Shown here piece after piece: positions 44,624 to 53,333 of a stretch of 64,000 nucleotides of DNA. The DNA is from Klenkia brasiliensis. Its GTDB lineage: Bacteria > Actinomycetota > Actinomycetes > Mycobacteriales > Geodermatophilaceae. The notes under the pieces are model-generated. The model had not been told where the DNA came from, did not search any database, and worked only from the letters and a program-made list of their open reading frames with translations. The stretch is from contig NZ_FNCF01000003.1 in NCBI RefSeq assembly GCF_900100695.1, positions 248,001 to 312,000 of the forward strand. The letters run 5' to 3'. Each line of letters begins with the position of its first letter. Positions within the stretch are counted from its first letter, which is position 1. Position numbers and translations under genes: made by a program.

Positions 44624-45897
44624 CCGCGGCCGCGGGTGAGGGCGAAGGCCAGCGCCCCGACCGCGCCCACCGCGGCGAACAGGTAGAAGCCCCAGGGGAA
44701 GGCCACCCCGGCGCTCACCAGGCCGCCGGTCAGCAGCGGTCCGCTGATGGCGCCGACCCGCCCCACGCCGGCCGACCAGCCCAGCGCGGTCGCCCGCACG
44801 TGCGGCGGGTGGACCGCGCTGGTGAAGGCGTAGACCAGCACCTGCGCGCTGAACACGAAGCAGCCGGTCAGGAAGACCATCGCGTAGATGCCGGCCAGCG
44901 GCAGCCGGATCGACAGCAGGGCCAGGAGGACCGCCCCGGCGGCGAACCAGGCCGTGCCGGCCCGGCGCGAACCCACCCGGTCGGCCACCTGCCCGGCGAC
45001 CAGCAGGCCGACGATCGCGCCCAGGTTCAGCACGAGCAGGAAGGCCAGCGCCGCGCCCAGGTCGTACCCGGCCTCCCGCATGATGGTGGGCAGCCAGCTG
45101 TTGAGGCCGTACACCAGCAGCAGGCCCATGAACGAGGTGACCGCGATGGCCAGCGTGGTGCGCAGGTACGGCGCCGAGAACAGGGTGCGCAGCGTGGCCC
45201 CGGCCGTGGTGGGCTCGGGGGCGGCGCCGGCCGGCTCGAGGCGCAACCCGTGGGCGGTGGCGACCTGCTCGGCCTCGACGCGGCGTCCGTGGGCCACCAG
45301 GTACCCCGGCGACTCCGGCAGGTGCCGGACCATCAGCGGCACCAGGACGACGGCGGGGAGCGCGCCGATCACGAACATCCAGCGCCACCCCAGGGGCTCG
45401 ACCACCGCGATGGCCAGGGCGGCGGTGGCCACGGCGCCCACGTGGTAGCCGGTCATCACCGTGGTCGTGGCCCGTCCGGCGCGGTTGCTGAACTCGTTGA
45501 CCAGCGCGATCGCGGTCGGCAGCGCCCCGCCCAGCCCGACCCCGGCGAGGAAGCGCAGGCCGCCGAACACCCAGGCGTTCGGGGCCGCGGCGCAGGCGAG
45601 CGTGAGCAGGGAGAACGCCGTCACCGCGCCGATCAGGACCCGGCGGCGGCCCAGCACGTCGGTCAGCGCGCCGAGCGACAGCGCGCCGATCGTCATGCCG
45701 ACCAGGCCGGCGGTGACCACCGCGGTGGCGCCGCTGCCCGAGAGCCCGAACCCCGCCGGGGTCAGCAGGGTGGGGACGACGGTGCCGACGACGACCAGGT
45801 CGAAGCCGTCCAGGACGACGGCGGCCCAGCACAGCGGGGCGACCCACCCCGCGGCGCGGGCCGCCACCGGTCGCTGGTCGCGGGTGGAGCTGGACAC
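44620..45897 (-). CDS. MFS transporter, aromatic-acid:H+ symporter type
   Basis: 425 residues from GTG 45897. It shows the AAHS features: LDGFDLVVVGTVVPTLL in helix 1, GALTDVLGRRRVL in loop 2-3 and RWMFVIGALPAV midway. These carriers import benzoate-, 4-hydroxybenzoate- or nicotinate-like acids. It is the last gene of the catabolic run and has the shared CCTGGAGG ribosome site. It likely imports the substrate or a related acid. Confidence 0.88.
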   Translation of the reverse strand: MSSSTRDQRPVAARAAGWVAPLCWAAVVLDGFDLVVVGTVVPTLLTPAGFGLSGSGATAVVTAGLVGMTIGALSLGALTDVLGRRRVLIGAVTAFSLLTLACAAAPNAWVFGGLRFLAGVGLGGALPTAIALVNEFSNRAGRATTTVMTGYHVGAVATAALAIAVVEPLGWRWMFVIGALPAVVLVPLMVRHLPESPGYLVAHGRRVEAEQVATAHGLRLEPAGAAPEPTTAGATLRTLFSAPYLRTTLAIAVTSFMGLLLVYGLNSWLPTIMREAGYDLGAALAFLLVLNLGAIVGLLVAGQVADRVGSRRAGTAWFAAGAVLLALLSIRLPLAGIYAMVFLTGCFVFSAQVLVYAFTSAVHPPHVRATALGWSAGVGRVGAISGPLLTGGLVSAGVAFPWGFYLFAAVGAVGALAFALTRGRG

Positions 45898-46005
45898 GGG
45901 CCCTCCAGGGTGTCGACGGTGACCCGTCGAACCTAGGGACCCGCTGTGCGCCGCACCACGTCGTCCTTCCGCCCAGCGAAACCTGCCCGGGGCAGGCCGG
46001 CTGCG

Positions 46006-46338
46006 CTACGCCGGGAGGCCCAGTCGCTGCAACCGGTCCTCCGCGGTGCCGGGGACCACGCACTCCAGCTGGGCGGCGTTGAGCGCGGCCAGCCCCTCCA
46101 CGGCCTTGCTCGCCACGTGCTCGACCTCGAAGGCGGCCATCGACGGGAAGGACGCCTCCAGCACCAGGTGGTGCAGGCCCCCGAAGGCCGGCGCCCAGAT
46201 CGCGTACGGGGTCAGCCCCGCCGCGCTGAGCAGCGTGTTCTTCTCCCGCTGCAGGGCGGTGAAGCGCGGCAACGCGCCGAAGGCCAGGGTGCGCAGCACC
46301 TGGTGCCGGTAGGCGTGCGGTGCGGGGACTGTCGTCAC
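46006..46338 (-). CDS. Small dimeric-barrel-like protein (NIPSNAP/EthD-type), tentative
   Basis: 110 residues from GTG 46338, overlapping the upstream NTF2-like stop. Content such as EKNTLLSAAGLTPYAIWAPAFGG and ASFPSMAAFEVEHVAS resembles the ferredoxin-like alpha/beta barrels seen in catabolic operons. It is probably an accessory isomerase or stabiliser of the oxygenase step. The assignment is weak. Confidence 0.6.
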   Translation of the reverse strand: MTTVPAPHAYRHQVLRTLAFGALPRFTALQREKNTLLSAAGLTPYAIWAPAFGGLHHLVLEASFPSMAAFEVEHVASKAVEGLAALNAAQLECVVPGTAEDRLQRLGLPA

Positions 46339-46853
46339 GGGGTCTCCATGTGCTCGACCTCGACCCAGCCACGGTCGAAGGGGGTGGTGAAGAAGTTGTG
46401 CACCCGCAGGTGCGCGATCAGCCAGGTGCCCTCGACCCGGCGGAAGTCGTTGGCGTAGGACCCGGCGATCCAGAGGGCCTGCGCACCCCGGTAGGTGCAC
46501 GCCTGGAAGTACATCCAGGTCCCGGTCGCCCGGTCGGGGTCGGCGGGGTCCAGCTGCACCGACCCGTTGGTGAGGAAGTGCGCGGCGAAGGGCATCCGGT
46601 CCACGTTGCGGTCGAACTTGGTGACCAGGGCCGGGCGGCCCACCGCCCGCCAGCCCGGGTTGCCGTGCGGGCCCACGCTCTCCCAGGCGCCGTCCTCGGT
46701 GAACAGGGCGGCGATGTGCTCCCCCTTGTCCGCCGGGCGGTCGGCGGCGGCCATGTAGGCGACCATCACCTGCTCCACCGCCGCGCGGCTCTCCAGCTCG
46801 TCCACCCGTCGCCGCAGGGCGGCGAGGTCGACGTCCTGCACGGCGAGGCTCAT
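46335..46853 (-). CDS. NTF2/SnoaL-like protein next to Rieske oxygenase
   Basis: 172 residues from ATG 46853, overlapping the Rieske gene by 4 nt. NTF2 fold: VEQVMVAYMAAADRPADKGEHIAALFTEDGAWE, then GTWLIAHLRVHNFF. Ring-hydroxylating beta subunits have the same fold, so it may be a beta-like subunit; SnoaL-type hydrolases or isomerases are the alternative. Tight coupling to the oxygenase favours a joint role. Confidence 0.8.
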   Translation of the reverse strand: MSLAVQDVDLAALRRRVDELESRAAVEQVMVAYMAAADRPADKGEHIAALFTEDGAWESVGPHGNPGWRAVGRPALVTKFDRNVDRMPFAAHFLTNGSVQLDPADPDRATGTWMYFQACTYRGAQALWIAGSYANDFRRVEGTWLIAHLRVHNFFTTPFDRGWVEVEHMETP

Positions 46854-48079
46854 GCCGTCCCGCCCAGGGCCCGCTGGTACCGCTCGAGCAGCCACGCGTT
46901 GAGGTGCGGGATGTTCCCCTCCATCCAGGAGAGCGGCCCGCGCGGGGCGTAGCGCGAGCCCATCCCCTGCTGCAGCGCCGTGGTGGTCGCGGCGTCCTGG
47001 TCGATGGCCACCTTCTTGCGTTCCTGGTAGGTCGCGTAGACCTGCTCGAAGTCGGCGCTCTCGACCGCGTTCTTGGGGTAGAGGTTGACCCGGCGCAGGT
47101 CCATCGTCCCGGCACCGGTCGGCAGCAGGATGGACAACGAGACCATCGTCGGCTGCCAGATCCCGAACAGCAGCGGCGGCACCGACGCGAACATCACCCG
47201 CTTGCGCTGCTCCTCGCCCAGGCCGGGGATGATCATCGAGACCCGGGCACCGTCCGCGCTGGTCAGGCTGGCGTCCTCGCTGGTCAGGTACGTCGGGTGC
47301 ATGACCTGGCCGTCACCGGGCTCGAACGTCCCGAAGCGGGCGTTCTTGGCGGGCGCCGCCTCGTGGACCCCTCGGTGGACGTAGGCCGTGTGGTAGGGCT
47401 CGAGGGCGTTGTCGTGGTGCAGCTTCCAGTTCCACGGCAGGTCCCGGCGGAGGTCGAAGGGCATGGGCACCAGCTCCTCCATCCCCCAGGTGGCCAGCTC
47501 CTCGTCCAGCTTGGCCAGGGTGGGTGCCAGCGGCGCGGCGTCGTCGTCGAAGTTGACGAAGACCAGGCCGTGGAAGACCTCGGTGCGGACCTGCCCCAGC
47601 CGGATCGTCTCCCGCAGCCGCTTGACCGGCACCGTCTCGGTCATCGACGGGGCGGCCACCAGTCGGCCGTCGAGCTCGAACTGCCAGTTGTGGTACGGGC
47701 ACACCATGCGGTGGCCCTTGACCAGGCAGCCGGTGTCGGCCTGCACCGCGGCGACGCCGCCGTAGATCGGGTGGCCCCGGTGCTGGCAGACGGCCGAGTT
47801 GACCCGGACCTCCCCGCTCATGTCGCGGACCAGCACGACCGGCTCGCCGAGGACGGTCAGCGGCAGCTGGTCACCCGGCTCGGGGACCTCGCGGACGTGG
47901 CCGATGCACAGCCACTCGCGCATGAACACGGCCTGCTTCTCGAACTCCCAGAACTGCTCGCTGGTGTACACCTCCAGGGGCAGCAGCCGCGCGGTGGCGA
48001 CCGGGTCGGTGCAGTGCTCGACGTCGGCGAGCACCTCGCGGGCGTGGTCGAGCAGCCCGGGGGCCGGGGTGGGTGGCAT
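46850..48079 (-). CDS. Rieske non-heme iron oxygenase, alpha subunit type
   Basis: 409 residues from ATG 48079 (AGGAG upstream). Rieske site: CQH at 98-100 and CPYH at 127-130, with a spacer longer than the usual 15-17 residues. The mononuclear-iron site follows in NALEPYHTAYVHRG (near 206). It would hydroxylate an aromatic or related substrate with O2 and electrons from a reductase that is not in this cluster. The start lies downstream of the amidohydrolase gene in the same run. Confidence 0.92.
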   Translation of the reverse strand: MPPTPAPGLLDHAREVLADVEHCTDPVATARLLPLEVYTSEQFWEFEKQAVFMREWLCIGHVREVPEPGDQLPLTVLGEPVVLVRDMSGEVRVNSAVCQHRGHPIYGGVAAVQADTGCLVKGHRMVCPYHNWQFELDGRLVAAPSMTETVPVKRLRETIRLGQVRTEVFHGLVFVNFDDDAAPLAPTLAKLDEELATWGMEELVPMPFDLRRDLPWNWKLHHDNALEPYHTAYVHRGVHEAAPAKNARFGTFEPGDGQVMHPTYLTSEDASLTSADGARVSMIIPGLGEEQRKRVMFASVPPLLFGIWQPTMVSLSILLPTGAGTMDLRRVNLYPKNAVESADFEQVYATYQERKKVAIDQDAATTTALQQGMGSRYAPRGPLSWMEGNIPHLNAWLLERYQRALGGTA

Positions 48080-48111
48080 CTGTGCTCCTGTCGAGCCGGA
48101 GGGGTGGGGGG

Positions 48112-49473
48112 TCACGCGGCGGCCGGGACGGCGGTGTGCAGCTGCCGGCCGGACCGCAGGACGGTGCGGATCGTGCGGGTGGCCGAGACGTCGGCGAGGG
48201 GGTCGTGGTCGAGCACCACCAGGTCGGCCTCGCTGCCGGGGACGAGGGAGCCGAAGCTGCCGGTGCGTCCCAGCAGCTCCGCCGTCCGGCTGGTGGCGCT
48301 GCGCAGGGCCTCGGCGGGGCTGATGCCGGCCGCCACGAGCAGCTCGAGCTCGCGGTGCACCCCGCTGCCCGGGGGCACCGAGCCGCTGGGCGTGTCCGAC
48401 CCGGCGCAGATCCGCACGCCGGCCGCGTGGGCCCGGGCCACGAACCGGCAGATCCGGTCCAGCTCGACCGGCCCCAGCTCGCGGTCCTCCGCGGACGCCT
48501 CGCCGCGGGCGCTGGTCGCGTCGTGGTGCAGCCCGATCGCCGCGGCGACGCCGTCGGGGGCGCCGTGGCCGTGGTCGTGGTCGTGCCCGGTCCCGCCCAG
48601 GATCGCCTCGTGCACCGCCAGCGTCGGCGTCAGCCAGGTGCCGTGCTCCAGCAGGACGTCGATCGCCGCGCCGACCGCGTCGCCGTCGGGGTCCAGGTAG
48701 CGCCATGCCCGGGTGTCGGCCATGGCGTCGCGGGGACGGACGGGCAGGGCGGCCACGGCGGCCCGCCCCGCGTCGTCGAGCAGCTCCCGGCCGATGCGGA
48801 CGTGCTCCAGGGCGTCCACGCCGAGCCGGACGGCCTCCAGACCGCTGACCAGGTGGCCCACGTGCCCGGCGACCTTGAGCCCGCGGCGGTGGCTGGCCTC
48901 GGTGACGGCGGCGAGCACGTCGGCGGTCATCCAGGCGTAGACCTTGATGAAGTCGACCCCGGCGTCGGCCTCGCGGGCGACGAACTCGACGGCCTCGGCG
49001 GGGTCGTCGGTCTTCCACATGCCCTTCCAGGGGCCCCCGGGACGACCGTCGAGGTTCGGTCCGGACCCGAACAGCCGCGGCCACGGGCCGGTGTGGGTCT
49101 GCAGGGTGCGCAGGGCCCGCAGCTCGGGGCCACCGGTGTCGCGGATGGTGGTGATCCCCCACCGGGCGAAGGCGTCCAGCAGCAGCGGGGCGTCGTGGAA
49201 GGGCGGCGGCGCATCGGGGTGGTAGGCCGGCGCGGCGAAGGAGGTGATGTGCGCGTGCCCCTCGACCAGGCCGGGCACGACCCAGCCGTCGCGGGCGTCC
49301 AGCACGAGGGCGTCGTCGGGGATGGTCGCCCCGGTTCGCCGGCCGACCCAGGTGATGCGGCCGTCGGCGGCCAGCAGGACCGCGTCGGTGAGCGGGGGCC
49401 GCCCGTCACCGGGGACGAGGGTCCCGGCCAGCACGGCGAGGCGGCCGGTGCCGTCGGGGGCAGGGGTGGTCAC
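48112..49473 (-). CDS. Metal-dependent amidohydrolase
   Basis: 453 residues from GTG 49473, with CCTGGAGG upstream. The binuclear-metal amidohydrolase set is present: HxH in EGHAHITS (near 74), Lys in FIKVYAWM (near 177), His in VAGHVGH (near 202), His in ALEHVRIG and Asp in GSDTPSG (near 370). A His-rich insertion, GTGHDHDHGHG, lies near 297. It resembles imidazolonepropionase- or prolidase-like members. It likely cleaves an amide or lactam in the pathway. Confidence 0.92.
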   Translation of the reverse strand: MTTPAPDGTGRLAVLAGTLVPGDGRPPLTDAVLLAADGRITWVGRRTGATIPDDALVLDARDGWVVPGLVEGHAHITSFAAPAYHPDAPPPFHDAPLLLDAFARWGITTIRDTGGPELRALRTLQTHTGPWPRLFGSGPNLDGRPGGPWKGMWKTDDPAEAVEFVAREADAGVDFIKVYAWMTADVLAAVTEASHRRGLKVAGHVGHLVSGLEAVRLGVDALEHVRIGRELLDDAGRAAVAALPVRPRDAMADTRAWRYLDPDGDAVGAAIDVLLEHGTWLTPTLAVHEAILGGTGHDHDHGHGAPDGVAAAIGLHHDATSARGEASAEDRELGPVELDRICRFVARAHAAGVRICAGSDTPSGSVPPGSGVHRELELLVAAGISPAEALRSATSRTAELLGRTGSFGSLVPGSEADLVVLDHDPLADVSATRTIRTVLRSGRQLHTAVPAAA

Positions 49474-49509
49474 GAGGTCCTCCAGGGGGGTCCGTCGGGG
49501 GTGCCGGTC

Positions 49510-49537
49510 GCGGCCGGCCGGGGGTCCGGCCGGCCGC
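49510..49537 (-). terminator. GC hairpin after the substrate-binding protein gene
   Basis: GCGGCCGGCC (49510-49519) pairs perfectly with GGCCGGCCGC (49528-49537) around 8 nt, 7 nt after the minus-strand stop at 49544 and before the amidohydrolase start. It may attenuate transcription rather than end it. Confidence 0.55.
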
Positions 49538-49543
49538 GCCGCG

Positions 49544-50581
49544 TCAGGGGGTGACGGCCGGGTCGGGCAGGTAGTCCTGGCTGGAGAAGCCGGACAGGTC
49601 GGTCTCCTGCATCAGCCCGCCGTCCACGAGCACGGACTGGGTCTCGTCCAGCCCCGCCGGGTCGAAGGACAGGTAGCCGTTCTCCTCGGCGTAGCTGCTG
49701 GAGTAGGCCGCCAGGTAGGCGTCGAGGGTGAACTGGGCGGCGTCGGCGTCCAGCTCCTGGCAGTTGTCGGTGAGGGCCGCCAACGCCTCGTCGGGGTGCT
49801 CCTCGGCGTACTTCGTGGCTTCGGCCCAGGCGGTCGTGAACCCGCGGACGGCGTCGCCGTGGTCGTCCAGGAAGTCGTCGTTGGCCACGATCGTGTGCCC
49901 GTAGGTGGGCACGAAGTCCTGCATCTGCAGCACGGTCTCCTCGCCCTCGCGGCCCTCGAGCAGCCCGAGGGTCGACGGGGTCGGGTAGAAGGTCACGATC
50001 GCGTCGATGTCGCCGGCGATGAACTGCGCCTGGGCGGCGTCGTCGGAGGGCACGACCTCCACGGCGGAGGCGTCGATGCCGGTCGCGGCCACGAACGCCT
50101 CCCAGACCGCGCCCTCGAACTGGTCGGTCTGCACCGCCACGCTGCGGCCCTCCAGGTCCTCGGGCCCGGTGATCGAGGCGTCGGCCAGGATCGCCACCGG
50201 GCTCTGGCTGGCGGCGACGCCCACGACGGTGATGGGCAGGCCCTGGCCGGCACCCAGGACGACCGGTGGTGCCGACAGGACGGCGAGGTCGTACTCGCCC
50301 TGGGCGACCAGCGGGGTGGTGGTGCTGCCGCCCTGACCGCGCTCGAAGGACAGGTCGATCCCCTGGTCGGCGAAGTACCCCTGGTCCTGCCCGAGGTAGG
50401 CGATGGCCCAGTTGCCCTCGCAGGTCCACTCGAAGGACAGCGACACCGCGGTGGCGCCGTCGGCGCCGGTGGCGTCGGCCGAGCCGCCGCAGCCGGCGAG
50501 CACGAGGGTGGCGACCGCGGTCGGGGCGAGCCAGGCCCCGCGCGCGGTCCGGGACCGGGCGGCGCCGGTGGTGTGCTGCAT
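49544..50581 (-). CDS. ABC transporter substrate-binding lipoprotein (NMT1/SsuA type)
   Basis: 345 residues from ATG 50581 with CTGGAGG upstream. Lipobox VLAGC (Cys near residue 31). The NMT1/THI5/SsuA-like fold is visible: WTCEGNWAIAYLGQDQGYFADQGIDL, then GEYDLAVLSAPPVVLGAGQGLP. The family binds sulfonates, pyrimidine precursors, taurine or aromatic compounds. It delivers the substrate to the permease encoded next to it. Confidence 0.92.
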   Translation of the reverse strand: MQHTTGAARSRTARGAWLAPTAVATLVLAGCGGSADATGADGATAVSLSFEWTCEGNWAIAYLGQDQGYFADQGIDLSFERGQGGSTTTPLVAQGEYDLAVLSAPPVVLGAGQGLPITVVGVAASQSPVAILADASITGPEDLEGRSVAVQTDQFEGAVWEAFVAATGIDASAVEVVPSDDAAQAQFIAGDIDAIVTFYPTPSTLGLLEGREGEETVLQMQDFVPTYGHTIVANDDFLDDHGDAVRGFTTAWAEATKYAEEHPDEALAALTDNCQELDADAAQFTLDAYLAAYSSSYAEENGYLSFDPAGLDETQSVLVDGGLMQETDLSGFSSQDYLPDPAVTP

Positions 50582-50717
50582 CAGTTCCTCCAGGGGTGCC
50601 GACAGGTCGGCGGGGCGTCGGCGACGGCGTCGCGACGGGGCGGGTGGACGGCCGGCGACGGCGCCGGGGCAGGGGGCACCGCCACCGGGCCACGGGGCCG
50701 GGTGCGGTGCAGGTCGG

Positions 50718-51545
50718 TCAGAGACGCACCGAGGGGTGCCAGCGGACCAGCCGGCGCTCGAGCAGGACGCAGACCTGGAACAGGGCGATGCCGAGCACGC
50801 AGGACAGGCCGGCGAGCAGGAAGACCGCCGAGGTGTTCAGCTGGCCGCTGGCCACCGTGATCAGGTAGCCGAGACCGGTGGAGGCGCCGAGGAACTCCCC
50901 CAGCAGCGCCCCGACCACGGCCCCGGGCGCCGCGACGCGGAACGAGGAGAACAGGTAGGGCATGGCGTTGGGGATCTGCACCTTGCGCAGCACGGACAGC
51001 TCGCTGGCGTTGGCGATCCGCAGGACGTCGACGAGCTGGCGGTCGGCGGAGGCGACCCCCAGCACGACCTGCACCAGGACGGGGAAGAACGCGATCAGGA
51101 AGGCGGCGACCACGACCGGGACCAGCCCTCGTCCGAACCAGATGGTCAGCAGCGGCGCGATGGCCACCGTCGGGGTCACCCGGACGATGTTCAGGAACGG
51201 GTAGACCAGCTCCTCCACCAGTGGCGACCGCGCGAACAGCACACCGAGGACCACGCCCACGACGACGGCCGCGGCGAAGCCGAGCACCGCCGCGAGGGCG
51301 GTCGACCCGAGTGCACCGAGGTAGAGCTCGGGTTTGACCAACAGTTCGCGCACGACGGCGCTGGGCGCCGGGACCAGGTAGTTCGGCACGTCGAGCACCG
51401 CGACAGCCAGCTCCCACACCCCGACGGAGGCGACCAGCACCAACCAGACCCGGGTGGCCCGCAGCGCGCGCAGCGGCCAGGGCGGGAGGACGTCGGGCGG
51501 GATGACGGCCCGGACCGTCGAGCGGCGGGGCAGCACGGTGGTCAC
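50718..51545 (-). CDS. ABC transporter permease (SsuC/TauC type)
   Basis: 275 residues from GTG 51545, overlapping the ATPase stop by 4 nt; CCTGGAGG upstream. Six transmembrane segments and the EAA-like loop (ADRQLVDVLRIANASELSVLR). It partners the ATPase and the lipoprotein. Confidence 0.93.
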   Translation of the reverse strand: MTTVLPRRSTVRAVIPPDVLPPWPLRALRATRVWLVLVASVGVWELAVAVLDVPNYLVPAPSAVVRELLVKPELYLGALGSTALAAVLGFAAAVVVGVVLGVLFARSPLVEELVYPFLNIVRVTPTVAIAPLLTIWFGRGLVPVVVAAFLIAFFPVLVQVVLGVASADRQLVDVLRIANASELSVLRKVQIPNAMPYLFSSFRVAAPGAVVGALLGEFLGASTGLGYLITVASGQLNTSAVFLLAGLSCVLGIALFQVCVLLERRLVRWHPSVRL

Positions 51546-52360
51546 GCGTCCTCCAGGGCGGCGCGCAGCTCGTCGACCTTCTGGTGGAAGGCGAGGTCGC
51601 TCTTGAGCTGGTGGGTCCGGGGCCGTTCGAACTCGACCGCGAGCTCCGCGGTGATCCGGCCGGGCCGGGGGGACATGACCAGCACGCGGTCGGCCATGAA
51701 GACCGCCTCGGTCAGGGAGTGGGTCACCATGACGACCGACGCGTCGGTCGCCGCCCAGATCGAGAGCAGCTCGGTGTGCATGTGGTCCCGGGTGATCTCG
51801 TCGAGGGCACCGAAGGGCTCGTCCATGAGCAGGACCGACGGGTGCAGGGTGAGCGCCCGGGCGATCGACACCCGCTGGCGCATGCCCCCGCTGAGCTGGC
51901 CGGGGAGCTTGTCCGCGGCGCCGGCCAACCCGACCAGCTCCAGCAGCTCCTCGGGGCTGCGGCGCTGCTCGGGGGAGCGTCCGCGGGCGACCTCGAGGGG
52001 CAGCCGGACGTTCTCCAGCGCCGTGCGCCACGGGGCCAGGACCGGCTCCTGGAAGACGTAGGCGAAGGAGTTGGCCCGCCGGGCGTCCTCGGGCGAGCGG
52101 CCCTCGATGGTGATGCTGCCCTGCACGGTGCCCGCGGGCAGCAGACCGGCGATGGCCTTGAGCATCGTGGACTTGCCGCAGCCCGACGGGCCGATGACGC
52201 AGAGGAACTCGCGGCGGCCGATGGCCAGGTCGACCCCCTCCACGGCCACGGTGGCGCGGTCGCCGCGGCCGTGGACGATGCACACGTCGCGCAGGCGGAC
52301 CAGGTCGGCCGTGGCGGCGTCCCCGGGTGGCGCTGCGGGTGCGATCTGGGTGCGGGGCAC
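51542..52360 (-). CDS. ABC transporter ATPase (SsuB/TauB type)
   Basis: 272 residues. GTG 52360 is chosen because GGAGGAGGG precedes it. Walker A GPSGCGKST (near 55), Q-loop FQEPVLAPW, signature LSGGMRQRVSIARAL, Walker B LLMDEPFGALD and switch His VMVTHS are all intact. It powers the importer. First gene of the run that follows the operator at 52457-52469. Confidence 0.95.
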   Translation of the reverse strand: MPRTQIAPAAPPGDAATADLVRLRDVCIVHGRGDRATVAVEGVDLAIGRREFLCVIGPSGCGKSTMLKAIAGLLPAGTVQGSITIEGRSPEDARRANSFAYVFQEPVLAPWRTALENVRLPLEVARGRSPEQRRSPEELLELVGLAGAADKLPGQLSGGMRQRVSIARALTLHPSVLLMDEPFGALDEITRDHMHTELLSIWAATDASVVMVTHSLTEAVFMADRVLVMSPRPGRITAELAVEFERPRTHQLKSDLAFHQKVDELRAALEDA

Positions 52361-52456
52361 GAGGCCCTCCTCCCGTTCGGCCCCGAGGGGCTGGGCGGTG
52401 GTCGTCCCCAGCGGGGCGACCCTGGTGCGGTGCGGACCGGCTCTGCGGCCTGCTAC

Positions 52457-52469
52457 GGATGTTGTATCC
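52457..52469. promoter_or_regulatory. Operator-like site A upstream of ABC/oxygenase operon
   Basis: GGATGTTGTATCC (GGAT-N5-ATCC) lies 97 nt ahead of the ATPase start. A partial copy, GGATGTTG, follows at 52473-52480. It is identical to the site at 55191-55203. Probably bound by the GntR protein. Confidence 0.65.
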
Positions 52470-52499
52470 AGAGGATGTTGCGGTGCCGGGCGTCCGCGG

Positions 52500-53333
52500 T
52501 TACGACCTCGTGACGACTCCCGGTCCGGCACCCGGTGGTCCGACCGCACCGGCGGTGCCCCGCCCCCACGGCACCCGGATGCCGGACGCCAGGCCGGACG
52601 CCAGGTCCTCCAGCACGGTCACCACCGACCACGCCGTGACCGCACTGGTGCGGCCGCCCGACCCCTCGGCGACGGTGTTGGTCACGTCCAGCACGGCCTC
52701 CCCGAGGGAGCTGCGGCACCGCAGCACGTGGCGGGTCGAGGTCGCCGCGGGGTCCCCGGTCACCCGCACCCGGGTGGCCTCCAGCCCGGTGGTGGCCAGC
52801 GCCAGGGCGACGGCCACGTTGGCCGTGCGGGGGAAGGCCAGTGCCGCCTCGCGCGCGGAGCCGGTGAACACCGTCGCCGGTCCGCCTCCCCCGCCGCCCA
52901 CCGCGGCCGCGCGCTTGGTGGTGTGCAGCTCCACGACCGCGTCGTCGCTGCCGCGCACCGCGGCGCGGAAGAGGTCCAGCCCGCCGACGGCCCCCGCGGG
53001 GACGACGAGGCGCGCCGCGCCGGCGGGGACCGCGTCCAGCGCCGCGCGGACCCGGTGGTCGGCCAGCGCGGCGCACGAGCAGAGGACGACGTCCGTCCCG
53101 GCGGCGAGGAGGGCGGGGACGGCACCCACCGACCCCACGCCGGCGCACTCGACGACGACGTCGCAGGCGAGCAGGTCCGCCGGGTCCCCCGTCGACCGGG
53201 TGACGACCGGGCCGGCGGTGCACCCGGCGACCGCACCGGCCGCCAGCTGGGCCGCGAGGGCCCGGCCGATGACCCCGGCGCCCAGCAGACCCACGACGAG
53301 CCCCCCACCCCGGGGGGTCGGCGCGGCGCTCAC
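52500..53333 (-). CDS. Aspartate dehydrogenase-like (NadX) protein
   Basis: 277 residues from GTG 53333. Rossmann motif LLGAGVIGRAL near residue 16, DVVVECAGV near 60 and the family text FPRTANVAVALALA near 168. AspDH deaminates aspartate with NAD(P), or supplies iminoaspartate for NAD synthesis. No nadA/nadC genes are nearby, so a catabolic amine-acid role is more likely. It overlaps the GGT gene by 4 nt. Confidence 0.75.
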   Translation of the reverse strand: MSAAPTPRGGGLVVGLLGAGVIGRALAAQLAAGAVAGCTAGPVVTRSTGDPADLLACDVVVECAGVGSVGAVPALLAAGTDVVLCSCAALADHRVRAALDAVPAGAARLVVPAGAVGGLDLFRAAVRGSDDAVVELHTTKRAAAVGGGGGGPATVFTGSAREAALAFPRTANVAVALALATTGLEATRVRVTGDPAATSTRHVLRCRSSLGEAVLDVTNTVAEGSGGRTSAVTAWSVVTVLEDLASGLASGIRVPWGRGTAGAVGPPGAGPGVVTRS

